A stretch of 64,000 nt of DNA, from positions 62,001-126,000 of the forward strand of contig NZ_CP178621.1 of the NCBI RefSeq assembly GCF_047302465.1. Direction: 5' to 3'. The notes under the pieces are model-generated. The model made no database searches and was not told the DNA's origin. It worked only from the letters and a program-made list of their open reading frames with translations. The stretch comes from JACMRP01 sp047302465 (GTDB taxonomy: Bacteria > Bdellovibrionota > Bdellovibrionia > Bdellovibrionales > Bdellovibrionaceae). This document shows positions 8,822-17,869 of this stretch, one piece after another (position 1 is the stretch's first letter; each line of letters opens with the position of its first letter). Both the position numbers and the translations under genes were made by a program.

Positions 8822-9882
8822 GAGGCAGCCTCCTTGCGCTTTAGAGAGATTCGTTTGAAAGTCTTTACAATATATCGTGTGCTGAATTCTGTTGCCACCA
8901 AAATAAAAATCCAGAATAGATCAAGAGTTCTTGGGTGTTCGACAAAGGTGTCGGTGTATTGTAAGCCGAGCGGTGTAAAAGCAAACTCTAAGAAGTAAGC
9001 CAAACCAAAATGGCGATTCCAACTTAAATTGGATAGCCAACGCACAAATTGGAACCGACCCAAGAAAGCATTTACACTGTCTAACCAACTAATTCTTAGC
9101 CAAATAAGAATAACGACAAAGCGACTCCAAAAAAACCAAGGCGTGCCAGAGAACACATAGTAGTAAAATCCGGTCGCTGTGATGGAAATACCGTCATTGA
9201 AAGGAAAAGCCACAACTAGCAAAGCTGCAACACTCAGAAGTGCTGGAAGCTCCCAGTTACGTCCCTGATAGACTGAAGAATCTTGGGGAAGTTGGCGCAA
9301 CCACCGACCCGCGCAAAAGCCTAATATTGGAATCGACAACCACGGAATAAGTCCCCACCCGATTGTTTCATTTGGATCCAGATCACCAATGAAAATCTGA
9401 GAAAGTGTTTCTCCAAAAAAAGGCCTGAGCGATTGGTACTCGTGAATAGGAACTGCCAGTGATAACAGAGATAAAATAGAAAGCGCGCCCAAGACTATTT
9501 TGTTAGACGGAATAAATTGAACAATGCAGAGACTGACAAAGAGGTAGGCATAGATATTCCAAGACCACGTCGATGAGTCCGCAGGGTCGAAGCCAATATT
9601 CACGAGCATTCCAATAAAACCAACGGCTACTAGTAAGTAGCGTTGCCAGTTCCATTTCGTTTGCGAGAAGCCAATCAGAAAAAACGAAATAAAAGCCAGA
9701 ATCAGTCCTGAGTAACCCCAATAATCTAAAAAGAAATTCGTCAAAAGACCAAAGAACGACTGATCGGGAGTAAAAAGCATTTTAGCTTGGCCAAATTGGC
9801 TTTCCCAAACGTGATAAAAGGTAACCACGAGAATGGCGCAACTTCGAAGAATGTCCAAAGCGTAGAAACGACGAGGGGTCAT
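8818..9882 (-). CDS. Acyltransferase-like polytopic membrane protein (paralogue A)
   Basis: 354 residues with about ten hydrophobic segments. The N-terminus (FYALDILRSCAILVVTFYHVWE) resembles the first helix of acyltransferase-3/OpgC-like proteins, where an Arg and a His on this helix are catalytically important. It is clearly paralogous to the plus-strand protein at 16742-17788: both have SFFLIGF, S-W-x-W-x-x-Y-x-Y-L, GW-x-L-x-PWL and SNL-x-WNR. It overlaps its neighbours on both sides by 4 bp. A role in transferring acyl groups to an exported molecule is inferred only from the fold. Confidence 0.75.
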   Translation of the reverse strand: MTPRRFYALDILRSCAILVVTFYHVWESQFGQAKMLFTPDQSFFGLLTNFFLDYWGYSGLILAFISFFLIGFSQTKWNWQRYLLVAVGFIGMLVNIGFDPADSSTWSWNIYAYLFVSLCIVQFIPSNKIVLGALSILSLLSLAVPIHEYQSLRPFFGETLSQIFIGDLDPNETIGWGLIPWLSIPILGFCAGRWLRQLPQDSSVYQGRNWELPALLSVAALLVVAFPFNDGISITATGFYYYVFSGTPWFFWSRFVVILIWLRISWLDSVNAFLGRFQFVRWLSNLSWNRHFGLAYFLEFAFTPLGLQYTDTFVEHPRTLDLFWIFILVATEFSTRYIVKTFKRISLKRKEAAS

Positions 9883-11417
9883 TCCTCGATTCTAGGCAAA
9901 GTCGGTTTGAAAAGCGAGTGTACAAAGCCATCTTCTGCAGGAGGTAAAGTGATTTGTTGAAATTCGCTCTTAAAATTTTCGAATTTCAGAGAATCCAATG
10001 AAAGATCAGTAGCAAATACAAAGGTCTCTCCCTTTTCGTAGGCGATGATACTTTGAAATGGAACCTTTTGCAGAGTTGAGTGAATGACTTCAGAACTGCC
10101 ACGCAAAGGGAAATCAAAGACAATAAATGACTGCGTAGACAGTCTTTTGTGTAAAAGGCGATAAAACTCTAGACTAAATAGTTTTGCGACCTCAAAGCTG
10201 TAGGGATAAGGAAAATCCAAGAGGACAGCGTCCCACGTTTCGTTTGTCTCACGAAGAAAGTGAAAGGCATCATCAGTAAGAAGCTTTACTCGTGAACTTG
10301 CCAGAGAGTTTTGATTGAGTTCAACCCACGCTGGATCTTCCTTAGCGAATTGCAAAACAATGGGGTCAAGTTCAACCATTGTGATATCTGTAGTCTCTGG
10401 AAGCGTGGCTAGTACATCCCGCAACAGCAAGCCATCGCCAGCACCCAAAATAAGAACTCGTTTCGGAGTAAAGGGTGCGAGCTTCAGAGCCCCCTGCAAA
10501 AAGGCATAGTGATATTCGCGCTCGAAACGAGAGTCGAATTGGAATTGGCGATTTAAGTAAAGTTGAAAGTAAGGCTTTTCATCACTGCCGTGAACGATAT
10601 CAATGGCTTGGTAAGGGCTGAGAGTTCTATCAACGTTGATTTTTGTGCGCAGATCAGAGATGTACTCGCTAATGTCGTACCAAGAACTAACAGTACTTGG
10701 AAAACCACTATAGTACGTCAAACGAAGAGCCGCTTGTTGGAGTGGCTTTTGTAAGAAGCCGATTCCGACCACTAGACCGAAAGCGATAACAAGAGCACGT
10801 TTTCCCTGTGGATATCTCTGAGGAAAAGACGTCAAAATATATAACGAGATGAGACCGCTAAATAGAGCGATCAGCAAAGCACTGCCATAGATTTCTAAAC
10901 GAGGAATGAGAAAAAGAGGCATAAAGAGCGAAGCGGCTAAGGCTCCAAAATAACTAAAACCTAAAATGTGATTTAAGCTGCGAGCATCTTTTTGATCCGG
11001 GCGTAAACGAAATAGTAATGGAGTCTCGTAACCCGTCAAGCGACCTAGGTAAAAAGACAAAGATCCTGACCCCAAAAAGAAAATAAGAATCAAAGGGACA
11101 GGCGGCAGATTTATCGATCCAATCTGAATGAAGCGAAGTGATGGAACAAAAGACAAATAAGTCACCACTAGGGGTGCTACAGCACCAACTACCATCAAAG
11201 TAAGTTCTACGTGAAATAGCGATGACAAGGGATCTTTAGCTTTAGCAGAGTGTCTGCTTCCAAAACCGATACCGACAATGAAAAGTGCACTTGATAGACA
11301 AAACCCAATGATCTCTTCACCGAGTGTGACGGCAAACGTTTTTGCCATCAGCGTTTGATAGGCAAACCCGCAAAATGAAAGCGCGAAAGAGAGTCCTCTT
11401 AGTTGCCGATCACCCAT
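9879..11417 (-). CDS. Membrane-bound spermidine-synthase-like protein
   Basis: About 512 residues. The N-terminal half carries several membrane helices and the C-terminal half a Rossmann-type aminopropyltransferase/methyltransferase domain with the nucleotide-binding loop LILGAGDGLLLRD, the acidic MVELDP strand end and LTDDAFHFL. The usual D-S/L-x-DP catalytic segment reads LLDFPYPYS, so one acidic position seen in active spermidine synthases is a tyrosine and the activity may differ. I use ATG 11417 (AGGAA upstream) rather than a TTG at 11465; this leaves a 19 bp overlap with the upstream gene. It belongs to the pilin-like operon. Confidence 0.8.
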   Translation of the reverse strand: MGDRQLRGLSFALSFCGFAYQTLMAKTFAVTLGEEIIGFCLSSALFIVGIGFGSRHSAKAKDPLSSLFHVELTLMVVGAVAPLVVTYLSFVPSLRFIQIGSINLPPVPLILIFFLGSGSLSFYLGRLTGYETPLLFRLRPDQKDARSLNHILGFSYFGALAASLFMPLFLIPRLEIYGSALLIALFSGLISLYILTSFPQRYPQGKRALVIAFGLVVGIGFLQKPLQQAALRLTYYSGFPSTVSSWYDISEYISDLRTKINVDRTLSPYQAIDIVHGSDEKPYFQLYLNRQFQFDSRFEREYHYAFLQGALKLAPFTPKRVLILGAGDGLLLRDVLATLPETTDITMVELDPIVLQFAKEDPAWVELNQNSLASSRVKLLTDDAFHFLRETNETWDAVLLDFPYPYSFEVAKLFSLEFYRLLHKRLSTQSFIVFDFPLRGSSEVIHSTLQKVPFQSIIAYEKGETFVFATDLSLDSLKFENFKSEFQQITLPPAEDGFVHSLFKPTLPRIEE

Positions 11418-12091
11418 TTTTCTAAAGTTTCCTGATAGAGGTTTAAGTAGGTTGTTACAAACCAAGTTAAAAGACCAAAGCTAACAAATAGAACCGGGCT
11501 TTCGAGCTTCCACATTTTCTTGTGGCGAAATCCCCAGACAATTCCACAAATCAAAGCGAGCGCCAGATTTAAAAGAGCCAACCACAAACTCGTCTGCAAA
11601 GTTCCCCAAGCGCGGTTTAGAAAAAGCGCAAATAGAAGACCCGCGAAAAACATCCCAAAATAATCTAAGAAAAGCGCCTTCTCTGCAGATTCAGAGTCGT
11701 CGGAAGACTCTTGCTTTATACGTAGAAGCAAGGGCAATTCCATGCCAGAAAGAAAGCCAATAAGAATAATGAAAAGATAACTGACAAAGGTCGCTTCAGC
11801 TCGGTAGTGAACATCGGCTCCGATAAGACAAAAAGGCGCTGCCATCGCTAAGAGTGACAGCGCAACCTCAATCCAAATGAACATTCTATGAGCGGAAATT
11901 TTTGTTGGGGTTAGAGAAGCACCAAAGCCCATGGCGGCAATATAGATTCCGGTTGTAATAGTATACTGAAGGACAACGTCGCCCCACAAAATCGAAAGAA
12001 TTTGGGCCAAGACAAGTTCGTAGGCATAGCTGCAAAAAGCAGTTATAAAAATCAACGATCCTAAAAACCAGTTTTTGGGAATTGCCGTCAT
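11399..12091 (-). CDS. Polytopic membrane protein related to the spermidine-synthase membrane half
   Basis: About 230 residues, six to seven hydrophobic segments, no soluble catalytic domain. The first helices (FCSYAYELVLAQILS, then IYIAAMGFGAS) align with those of the next gene (FCGFAYQTLMAKTFA, FIVGIGFGS), so it looks like a stand-alone copy of the same membrane module, perhaps forming a heteromer with it. The start codon ATG shares one base with the stop of the upstream pilin-like gene (TAATG). A TTG two codons earlier is less likely. Confidence 0.75.
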   Translation of the reverse strand: MTAIPKNWFLGSLIFITAFCSYAYELVLAQILSILWGDVVLQYTITTGIYIAAMGFGASLTPTKISAHRMFIWIEVALSLLAMAAPFCLIGADVHYRAEATFVSYLFIILIGFLSGMELPLLLRIKQESSDDSESAEKALFLDYFGMFFAGLLFALFLNRAWGTLQTSLWLALLNLALALICGIVWGFRHKKMWKLESPVLFVSFGLLTWFVTTYLNLYQETLEKWVIGN

Positions 12092-12894
12092 TACCAACCC
12101 TGTGAAGTAGGTGCGGGTTTTGCAAAAAGATATGCCTGACGAATTAGTTCATTCGCGTTGCAAGTGCCGACGTTTTTAACACAGAAAGAAACTTTCAAAC
12201 ATTGATAAGGATTCGCGGCGCCGACCGTACAATTCGGAGACTCGGGCAAACTGCGAAAGCCCCCATTGAGCACGATGCTATTGGATGGAACCAAAGCTGG
12301 TAAAAGAGGTTTAAACGCATCAAGATTGGCGTGAGCTTTAGAAACACCGAGGTCTTTAAAAAATTCGATCGATGCATCTTGGAAAAATGCCCAGCGATCT
12401 GCAAAACTTTTTTCAGTCGGCATCATTGCGACTTCCCACTCATTCGGTGTTTTTATGCGAACTTGTAGGTTGCTTGATTCTAGGCAAATATCAACGGGGC
12501 CACCCGCCTCGCGAGAACGTTTTGCACAAAGTTTATTTCCTGAACCGCCGAACTCCCAACAAAGTTTCACGGTATTAGCGCCACCTGTACCGAGTGTGAC
12601 AAGTTTTCCGGGACAACCATAGTCACCGAGAGCTGGATTACCTCCGGTATTGGGAATCATGTCCTGCATATAGTTGGCTTTGTCATAAGCGTTTTTTAAC
12701 GACACGGAGAATTTTTCGATGGCAATTTCTGAATCATAAAAAGCACGAGATTTGTCGTAAGCCTTGTTGAGGTCACCCATTTTATGAGTGATGCCAACGA
12801 TGATGATGCCGACAACAACAGCGACAGCAATAACAAGCATCGCACCGACAAACCCATTTTGATTTTTTAATGAAGGCTGGTTTTTGCTTGTCAT
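12091..12894 (-). CDS. Pilin-like (PilX-type) minor pseudopilin
   Basis: 267 residues. A short basic leader ends in NQNG, followed by F and a long hydrophobic helix (MLVIAVAVVVGIIIVGI), the layout of a prepilin peptidase substrate. The residue at mature position 5 is Met rather than Glu, as in some PilX/GspK-like minor pilins. The globular part has spaced cysteines. The start directly abuts the stop of the PilW-like gene. It probably belongs to a pilus or type II secretion-like tip complex, judged from its neighbours. Confidence 0.75.
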   Translation of the reverse strand: MTSKNQPSLKNQNGFVGAMLVIAVAVVVGIIIVGITHKMGDLNKAYDKSRAFYDSEIAIEKFSVSLKNAYDKANYMQDMIPNTGGNPALGDYGCPGKLVTLGTGGANTVKLCWEFGGSGNKLCAKRSREAGGPVDICLESSNLQVRIKTPNEWEVAMMPTEKSFADRWAFFQDASIEFFKDLGVSKAHANLDAFKPLLPALVPSNSIVLNGGFRSLPESPNCTVGAANPYQCLKVSFCVKNVGTCNANELIRQAYLFAKPAPTSQGW

Positions 12895-13917
12895 CTAATA
12901 CCTCTTCAACTGCCCGCTAGGATAAGAGGCTCTTAGGAAATATACCAAATCGTAAGGACGTCGATACAAAGGTCGACGAACTGCTCGCAAAGCCGTCGGG
13001 GTTTCGCCAGAGACATACATTTGCGCTGTAGAAAAACCAAGAACGTTGTTACGGAACACGATACGAACGACCCGTTCCACATCTTTGTAAGGAGTGGTGG
13101 TCCGACACTCAGTTGCTGTCATTGCTGTCGGAGGACACCAGCGGAAGTCGCGAGGACCGTTGTCTCGTGGCAAGTACTCACGCACAGTGAGTTTCACGGT
13201 GATTGAAGAAAGTCTTTGTCGTGTCATTGCAGCAGGATTTGTATCTGGGAAATTGACATCAAATCGGTTGATCTCGGGTTCTAGTACTTTGAGATCAACA
13301 ATCGAGCCAAACCACAAATCATCGAGGCTCGGGGAAACAGCCACAGTGCCAGCGGATTGGGGTCTACCTAAGTCAAAGTACAAAATTCCGTAAGTACGAG
13401 GTGTTGGTCTTTGAAAGAAAACTCCTGTGGGGAAAAAACGCGCAGCCACAGCAGGAGGGGCTCCGACATAATCGCTGGCTAGGTTATCGCGCAGAAAAAA
13501 ACCGATTGTATCAACACTTGATGCGGTTGTGGCTGGGTTGAACAAAGTTGTGAAATCATACGCGCGAATCCATCCCGTATTGGAATTACCGCCAGTTCCA
13601 GAGAGCCCATTGATATTATTGTTCCCAGCGTATTCCACATTCACACCCATTGAGAGAATGTGTTTAAGGTAGAACGACATCTCATTCACTTCGGCTTCCG
13701 ATTGAATGCGATTTGAGAGCGATTCACTTTGAGACGAAGCCATCGTCATGAGAGAGCCGATACCGTAAAGCAAAATGGAAATCAGAGCCACTCCGAGCAA
13801 CAATTCTACGAGGGAAAAACCTTGTTGGCCCCATAGCTCCCTGCTAGACTTAAAACATCGTCTTGTTGTTATTTCGGGGGAATCAGAATGTGCAAGAGCA
13901 TTCCATCTATTTCTCAT
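12895..13917 (-). CDS. Prepilin-like protein (PilW-type minor pilin)
   Basis: 340 residues with a canonical prepilin motif QQG|FSLVELLLGVALISILLYG (G33, F34, Glu at mature position 5) and a large globular domain. The leader is unusually long (33 residues). No ATG, GTG or TTG occurs in frame between residue 1 and the cleavage site, so the start must be at or upstream of 13917. That makes its 5' end overlap the divergent gene starting at 13888 by 30 bp. A GGAA motif lies upstream of the ATG. First gene of the minus-strand operon. Confidence 0.85.
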   Translation of the reverse strand: MRNRWNALAHSDSPEITTRRCFKSSRELWGQQGFSLVELLLGVALISILLYGIGSLMTMASSQSESLSNRIQSEAEVNEMSFYLKHILSMGVNVEYAGNNNINGLSGTGGNSNTGWIRAYDFTTLFNPATTASSVDTIGFFLRDNLASDYVGAPPAVAARFFPTGVFFQRPTPRTYGILYFDLGRPQSAGTVAVSPSLDDLWFGSIVDLKVLEPEINRFDVNFPDTNPAAMTRQRLSSITVKLTVREYLPRDNGPRDFRWCPPTAMTATECRTTTPYKDVERVVRIVFRNNVLGFSTAQMYVSGETPTALRAVRRPLYRRPYDLVYFLRASYPSGQLKRY

Positions 13918-16755
13918 AAGCGTATTTCCGGCTTTTCATCCCTCGAGATGATGGTGGCGATCGGTATTCTGGCTACGATCTTTATTCTAGCCATGCCTTT
14001 CTTTAGCCAACAAGGGAAAATTGTTAAGCAACTGCGGACGTCTGCGAACTGTCAGGCAATTCTGGATACAGCATTTTCCCGAATCAACTCATTTGGAAAC
14101 TCTCTTGATGGTTATCAAGCAAACCTCAACCCTGCATTCACCGCGGGAATTACAGGGACAGCGGCAGCGACACAACTGGCGTTTCAAGCGCCAATGTCAC
14201 AAATGGTGAATACCTACGATCCAGATTTTCAAGCTCAGCGCGCATCTACATTTAACATAGAGCCTAATATTCAACTCTACAGAGCGAATCCTGGCAAAAC
14301 AGTACAAATTCCAAACGGCGCATCGACGGTTGGTGTTCCCATTGCACAAGACGGTGTGACTCTTTATACTCCGCTTTTGTTAAAAGGATCGATGGAATAT
14401 TTGGCTACGAAATACAACGTGGGCCACTGTAATGCGTTTGCGCCGGTAAAACTCTTAACGAGTGCAGATACTCAAGCTTTGAACAGCCTTTATACAGGTG
14501 GATTCAGAAATTTGAGTCTGAATTTGAAAGTCGCACGGTATGATTTGGGAACAAATCAATTGGCGTCTTATAGTTGCGGTCCATTTTGGCCACGTCCACG
14601 TAATGGGGCTCGCACAAACGTAACTTACGAGCCACAGTTTGGTACGGGCGCAGGTCGCCAGATCATCGGCAGTTATCCAAACTGGATTAGTGATCGTGAT
14701 GGCTTTCGCGTCACAATGCGAGCTGCGTATACGAACGACCAAGGACAAACCGAAGATTGCGAAGGGACGAAAGACTTTTCGTTGCCGGACGATCGTCAAA
14801 ATGTGGTCGATTATTTTTATGATGTAAACTACGTCAAAGCATCCGCGGTGAATACTGCACAGATGGTGGATAACTATACAGCGATGCGCGTGGGAACAAG
14901 GTGTAATGGCGCAAGCTGCTTAGGTCATCCGTTTGAAACAGTCTTGACCAATCTGCAGCCGTACAGTGCTTCGAATCCAAATTGGCCAGAAAATCGTGAC
15001 CGTCCTTTATGCTCGCAAACAGCAAGCAACAATATGGACCTAGTTGTGACTCTACGAGTTTACAATTATCAAAAAGAACCCGGCGTAGTTCCGATGTGTA
15101 TGGACACTTCAAACCAGTGGTTTAGAAACTCTCCGGGGAATTGGTGTCCAGGATCTTACAACGGAGGCGCTGAAACCAGTTTTGATAAGTCTTGGAATAT
15201 GCGCTACACCGGCTGGGTTCCGTGTGAGCAAATACGTTTCTGTAACTCGAGACCCGATCGCGTAGAGGTGATTCGAGCGGCGGCGACGAACTCTAAGTTT
15301 ACAGGTGCTGGTGTCAGTCAGCCATATCTAGAGTACAAATATTATTTCAACGGTATTAATGGAGATCGTAATAATCCACGTATGTGGGGTTGCGAAATGA
15401 AGTTTGGCGTTGCGATGCTAGATATGGCCGGGAACTTAAGTTATGTGCCGGCGTTAGAAGCAATGATGGCAGCGGCCACGTTGGTTCCGGGCGACAAGCG
15501 TCCGCCAATCAAAGAAATCAATCCTCACGTCTATTTCAAACCACCTCCTTGTTATACATGTAACTGCAAACCTTGTAAGGGCGGCAAAGGACTCTTTGGT
15601 GGACTCTTTAACTGGGTACTGTTTGTAGTTTTGGTTGTAGTGAGCGGCGGTCTGTTTGGTGTGATCGTTGCGGCAGTCGTAGCAGCTATCTGTTTGGGTG
15701 GCGGTCTTGGTTGTTACAGCGGTGGTGGCACCAACTTCGTTCCTAATAGTGCCGGTGGTAAATACCGATCTTGCAATGATAGTAATAACGGATGTAAGTG
15801 CGGTCAGAAGTGTAATGCTATACGACCGCCGGGACCTGCATGGTCAGCACCTTTAGATGAATCCATGGATATTAGCAAAATCGAAGACAACGCTTGTAAA
15901 CCAGGAAGCACTTTCTATAACGGTGGAACGGCTTACAATAATGTCGGCGGCATGATTCCGACATTGGCGTACAAAACTCCGAAAGGTGGTATGCCTGGAA
16001 ATGGTTATGAATATCTAACTAATCCGGACATTCATAAAATTCAGCCAGGTGATGAAGTGATGTGGGCAGCCTTCGATCCTCCGAACAAACGCTTCTGTTA
16101 TGTGGCGGCTCGCTGCGTGCAGGGCAAGCTGCAAGTGATTAAAGAAAGCAGCGATGTACCTGGAGACAATAATTTGTATCCGCTGATGGGTTGTCATCCG
16201 ACGAAGGTGGGTAGAAAAATTAGTTTCACGGGCTCTCAATATGGAATTGCGCAAGGAGCAGATCCTTGTTTGGAAGTGCAATTCCAAGGCGGTCCTCAGA
16301 ACCCAAGCAACACACCACTTTGGGGTTGGGCGAATTATAATGAGCAATGTATGATGACTACAAATACATCGACATTGTCTGCAAATCCGAATGTTGTAGC
16401 AGGTAACTGCCCACAATCATCACCGACGTCGTCGACATTAACGGCAGGTGCAACATACACAGCAACAGGACCAGGATGCGCAAAAGCAACTGCGGACCCT
16501 ACAGATATTGATACCTACAACTTTGCATGCAAGTACACGCGCAAATATTGGGATCCGTGCTCGGGTAACGCGAATAACGCAAGCTGCTTTAAGTGGTGTT
16601 ACGCCGAGTGTAGTTTGCCTGAGTATATTCCGGAACACCCGTGGGTTGAACCGCTTGGAACACGCCCGCAGCGTTATTATGAAAATATGAATGGCTCGGA
16701 TACAGGGCTTAACTTCTGTACAATGGATAGAAAACAGTTCGATGCCGGGTTCTAG
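13888..16755 (+). CDS. Giant pilin-like protein with internal hydrophobic hairpin and Cys clusters
   Basis: 955 residues. Residues 1-38 are a class III prepilin signal (RISG|FSSLEMMVAIGILATIFILA, Glu at mature position 5). A roughly 510-residue region follows, then a cysteine cluster C-x2-C-x-C-x2-C near 554-562. Next comes a long glycine-rich hydrophobic stretch at about 573-605 (NWVLFVVLVVVSGGLFG, then VIVAAVVAAICLGGG), a second Cys motif GCKCGQKC near 636, and about 310 further Cys-containing residues. Ordinary pilins are under 250 residues and have no second hydrophobic segment. The size is closer to PilY1-like tip adhesins, but no Ca-binding or propeller motif was recognised. GGGGGA precedes the ATG. 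Function unknown; a tip adhesin or penetrating protein is speculation. Confidence 0.8.
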   Translation: MCKSIPSISHKRISGFSSLEMMVAIGILATIFILAMPFFSQQGKIVKQLRTSANCQAILDTAFSRINSFGNSLDGYQANLNPAFTAGITGTAAATQLAFQAPMSQMVNTYDPDFQAQRASTFNIEPNIQLYRANPGKTVQIPNGASTVGVPIAQDGVTLYTPLLLKGSMEYLATKYNVGHCNAFAPVKLLTSADTQALNSLYTGGFRNLSLNLKVARYDLGTNQLASYSCGPFWPRPRNGARTNVTYEPQFGTGAGRQIIGSYPNWISDRDGFRVTMRAAYTNDQGQTEDCEGTKDFSLPDDRQNVVDYFYDVNYVKASAVNTAQMVDNYTAMRVGTRCNGASCLGHPFETVLTNLQPYSASNPNWPENRDRPLCSQTASNNMDLVVTLRVYNYQKEPGVVPMCMDTSNQWFRNSPGNWCPGSYNGGAETSFDKSWNMRYTGWVPCEQIRFCNSRPDRVEVIRAAATNSKFTGAGVSQPYLEYKYYFNGINGDRNNPRMWGCEMKFGVAMLDMAGNLSYVPALEAMMAAATLVPGDKRPPIKEINPHVYFKPPPCYTCNCKPCKGGKGLFGGLFNWVLFVVLVVVSGGLFGVIVAAVVAAICLGGGLGCYSGGGTNFVPNSAGGKYRSCNDSNNGCKCGQKCNAIRPPGPAWSAPLDESMDISKIEDNACKPGSTFYNGGTAYNNVGGMIPTLAYKTPKGGMPGNGYEYLTNPDIHKIQPGDEVMWAAFDPPNKRFCYVAARCVQGKLQVIKESSDVPGDNNLYPLMGCHPTKVGRKISFTGSQYGIAQGADPCLEVQFQGGPQNPSNTPLWGWANYNEQCMMTTNTSTLSANPNVVAGNCPQSSPTSSTLTAGATYTATGPGCAKATADPTDIDTYNFACKYTRKYWDPCSGNANNASCFKWCYAECSLPEYIPEHPWVEPLGTRPQRYYENMNGSDTGLNFCTMDRKQFDAGF

Positions 16756-17788
16756 TTCATCGACATCTCCAGTATTAGTACCTCGAATCTATGGATTTGA
16801 TCTTTTAAGAATCGTCACGGTGTGGGCGATTCTTTATTTTCACGTATGGCAGTTCTCTTTCTTTCAAGATCAGATTACTTTGCCACCCGAGATTTCTAGT
16901 TATCATCTATTAGTGGATTTCGTCGGAGTTCTTTTTAAGTACGGCGGCCTGCTCATAGTTGCTCTAAGCTTTTTCTTGATTGGTTTTAAAGCCAAATCGT
17001 ACCACATCCAAAGATTTGTTATTTTGATCGTCGGAGTCATCGGCTTACAAATTCTTAGCAGCGAAAGCCCCATGGACCCTCAAAGTTGGGAGTGGGATGT
17101 CTACTCGTATTTAGTGTTCTCGTATATTTTCGTGGCAGTTCTTTCGCAGAATAAATTACTTCGACAAGCTCTCGTCTTCTTAAGTCTTATTTTGCTGAGT
17201 ATTCCGTTTGAACTTTATGGATCCCGCGTGTACCCCTCTGACGGAGCTTTGCAATTTGCGGGCTGGAATCTGCTTCCATGGTTAGCATTGCCAGTTTTAT
17301 TTCACTCACTGGGTATTTTGTGGCGCGAGAAAAAGCCAGACGCTTTTATTCCATTAGCTAAGTGGGAATGGCCAGTGTGGGCAGGTTTCATTTTGATTTT
17401 CCTAGTAGTGACACCTGACTATGGAGTTTTTCCCGCAGGCCCAGGCTTTGAGGCCTATGTGTTTCAACAAAAGCCGCTGATGTTTTGGAAGCATTTTTCA
17501 ATTTTCATGTTTTTGATGAGACTAAGCCTGGATCCTCGTGTGAACGGCTTTTTGGGAAAAATCAAAATCATGGAGTGGATTTCAAACCTAAAGTGGAATC
17601 GTCGTCTTGGCTTTTGTTATCTTCTGCAATTTGTGTTTATGCCTCTGGGCCCATTATTGATGGAATTCTGGGGAAATTATCCGCGTCTGTTCGAATGGTT
17701 ATGGTTGTTCATTTTTGTGGCTGTAGAACTGTTTGCGCGCGCCGTGCTAAATAGTCCATGGTTTTTTAAAAAGGCCAAATTCCGCTAA
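16742..17788 (+). CDS. Acyltransferase-like polytopic membrane protein (paralogue B)
   Basis: About 348 residues and ten hydrophobic segments; paralogous along its length to the protein at 8818-9882 (shared SFFLIGF, GW-x-LPWL, EW-x-x-Y-x-YL and SNLKWNR). The first helix (FDLLRIVTVWAILYFHVWQ) keeps the Arg and His typical of acyltransferase-3-like proteins. I prefer ATG 16742, which overlaps the end of the giant pilin-like gene by 14 bp; an in-frame ATG at 16691 would give an unrelated N-terminal extension. Cognate pairing with the giant pilin-like protein is suggested by overlap and gene order only. Confidence 0.75.
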   Translation: MPGSSSSTSPVLVPRIYGFDLLRIVTVWAILYFHVWQFSFFQDQITLPPEISSYHLLVDFVGVLFKYGGLLIVALSFFLIGFKAKSYHIQRFVILIVGVIGLQILSSESPMDPQSWEWDVYSYLVFSYIFVAVLSQNKLLRQALVFLSLILLSIPFELYGSRVYPSDGALQFAGWNLLPWLALPVLFHSLGILWREKKPDAFIPLAKWEWPVWAGFILIFLVVTPDYGVFPAGPGFEAYVFQQKPLMFWKHFSIFMFLMRLSLDPRVNGFLGKIKIMEWISNLKWNRRLGFCYLLQFVFMPLGPLLMEFWGNYPRLFEWLWLFIFVAVELFARAVLNSPWFFKKAKFR

Positions 17789-17869
17789 AAGCTCGCATCT
17801 TTTGGTGTTTGTTGACTAGAGTGTTTATTCGGATAAACTCTGACTCTTTCGCGTTGTTGAGGAGGAGTC

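Noticed and set aside
13888..16755. PilY1 identity for the giant pilin-like protein
   Set aside because: Size fits, but no beta-propeller or calcium-binding motif was recognised and PilY1 proteins do not normally have a prepilin leader.
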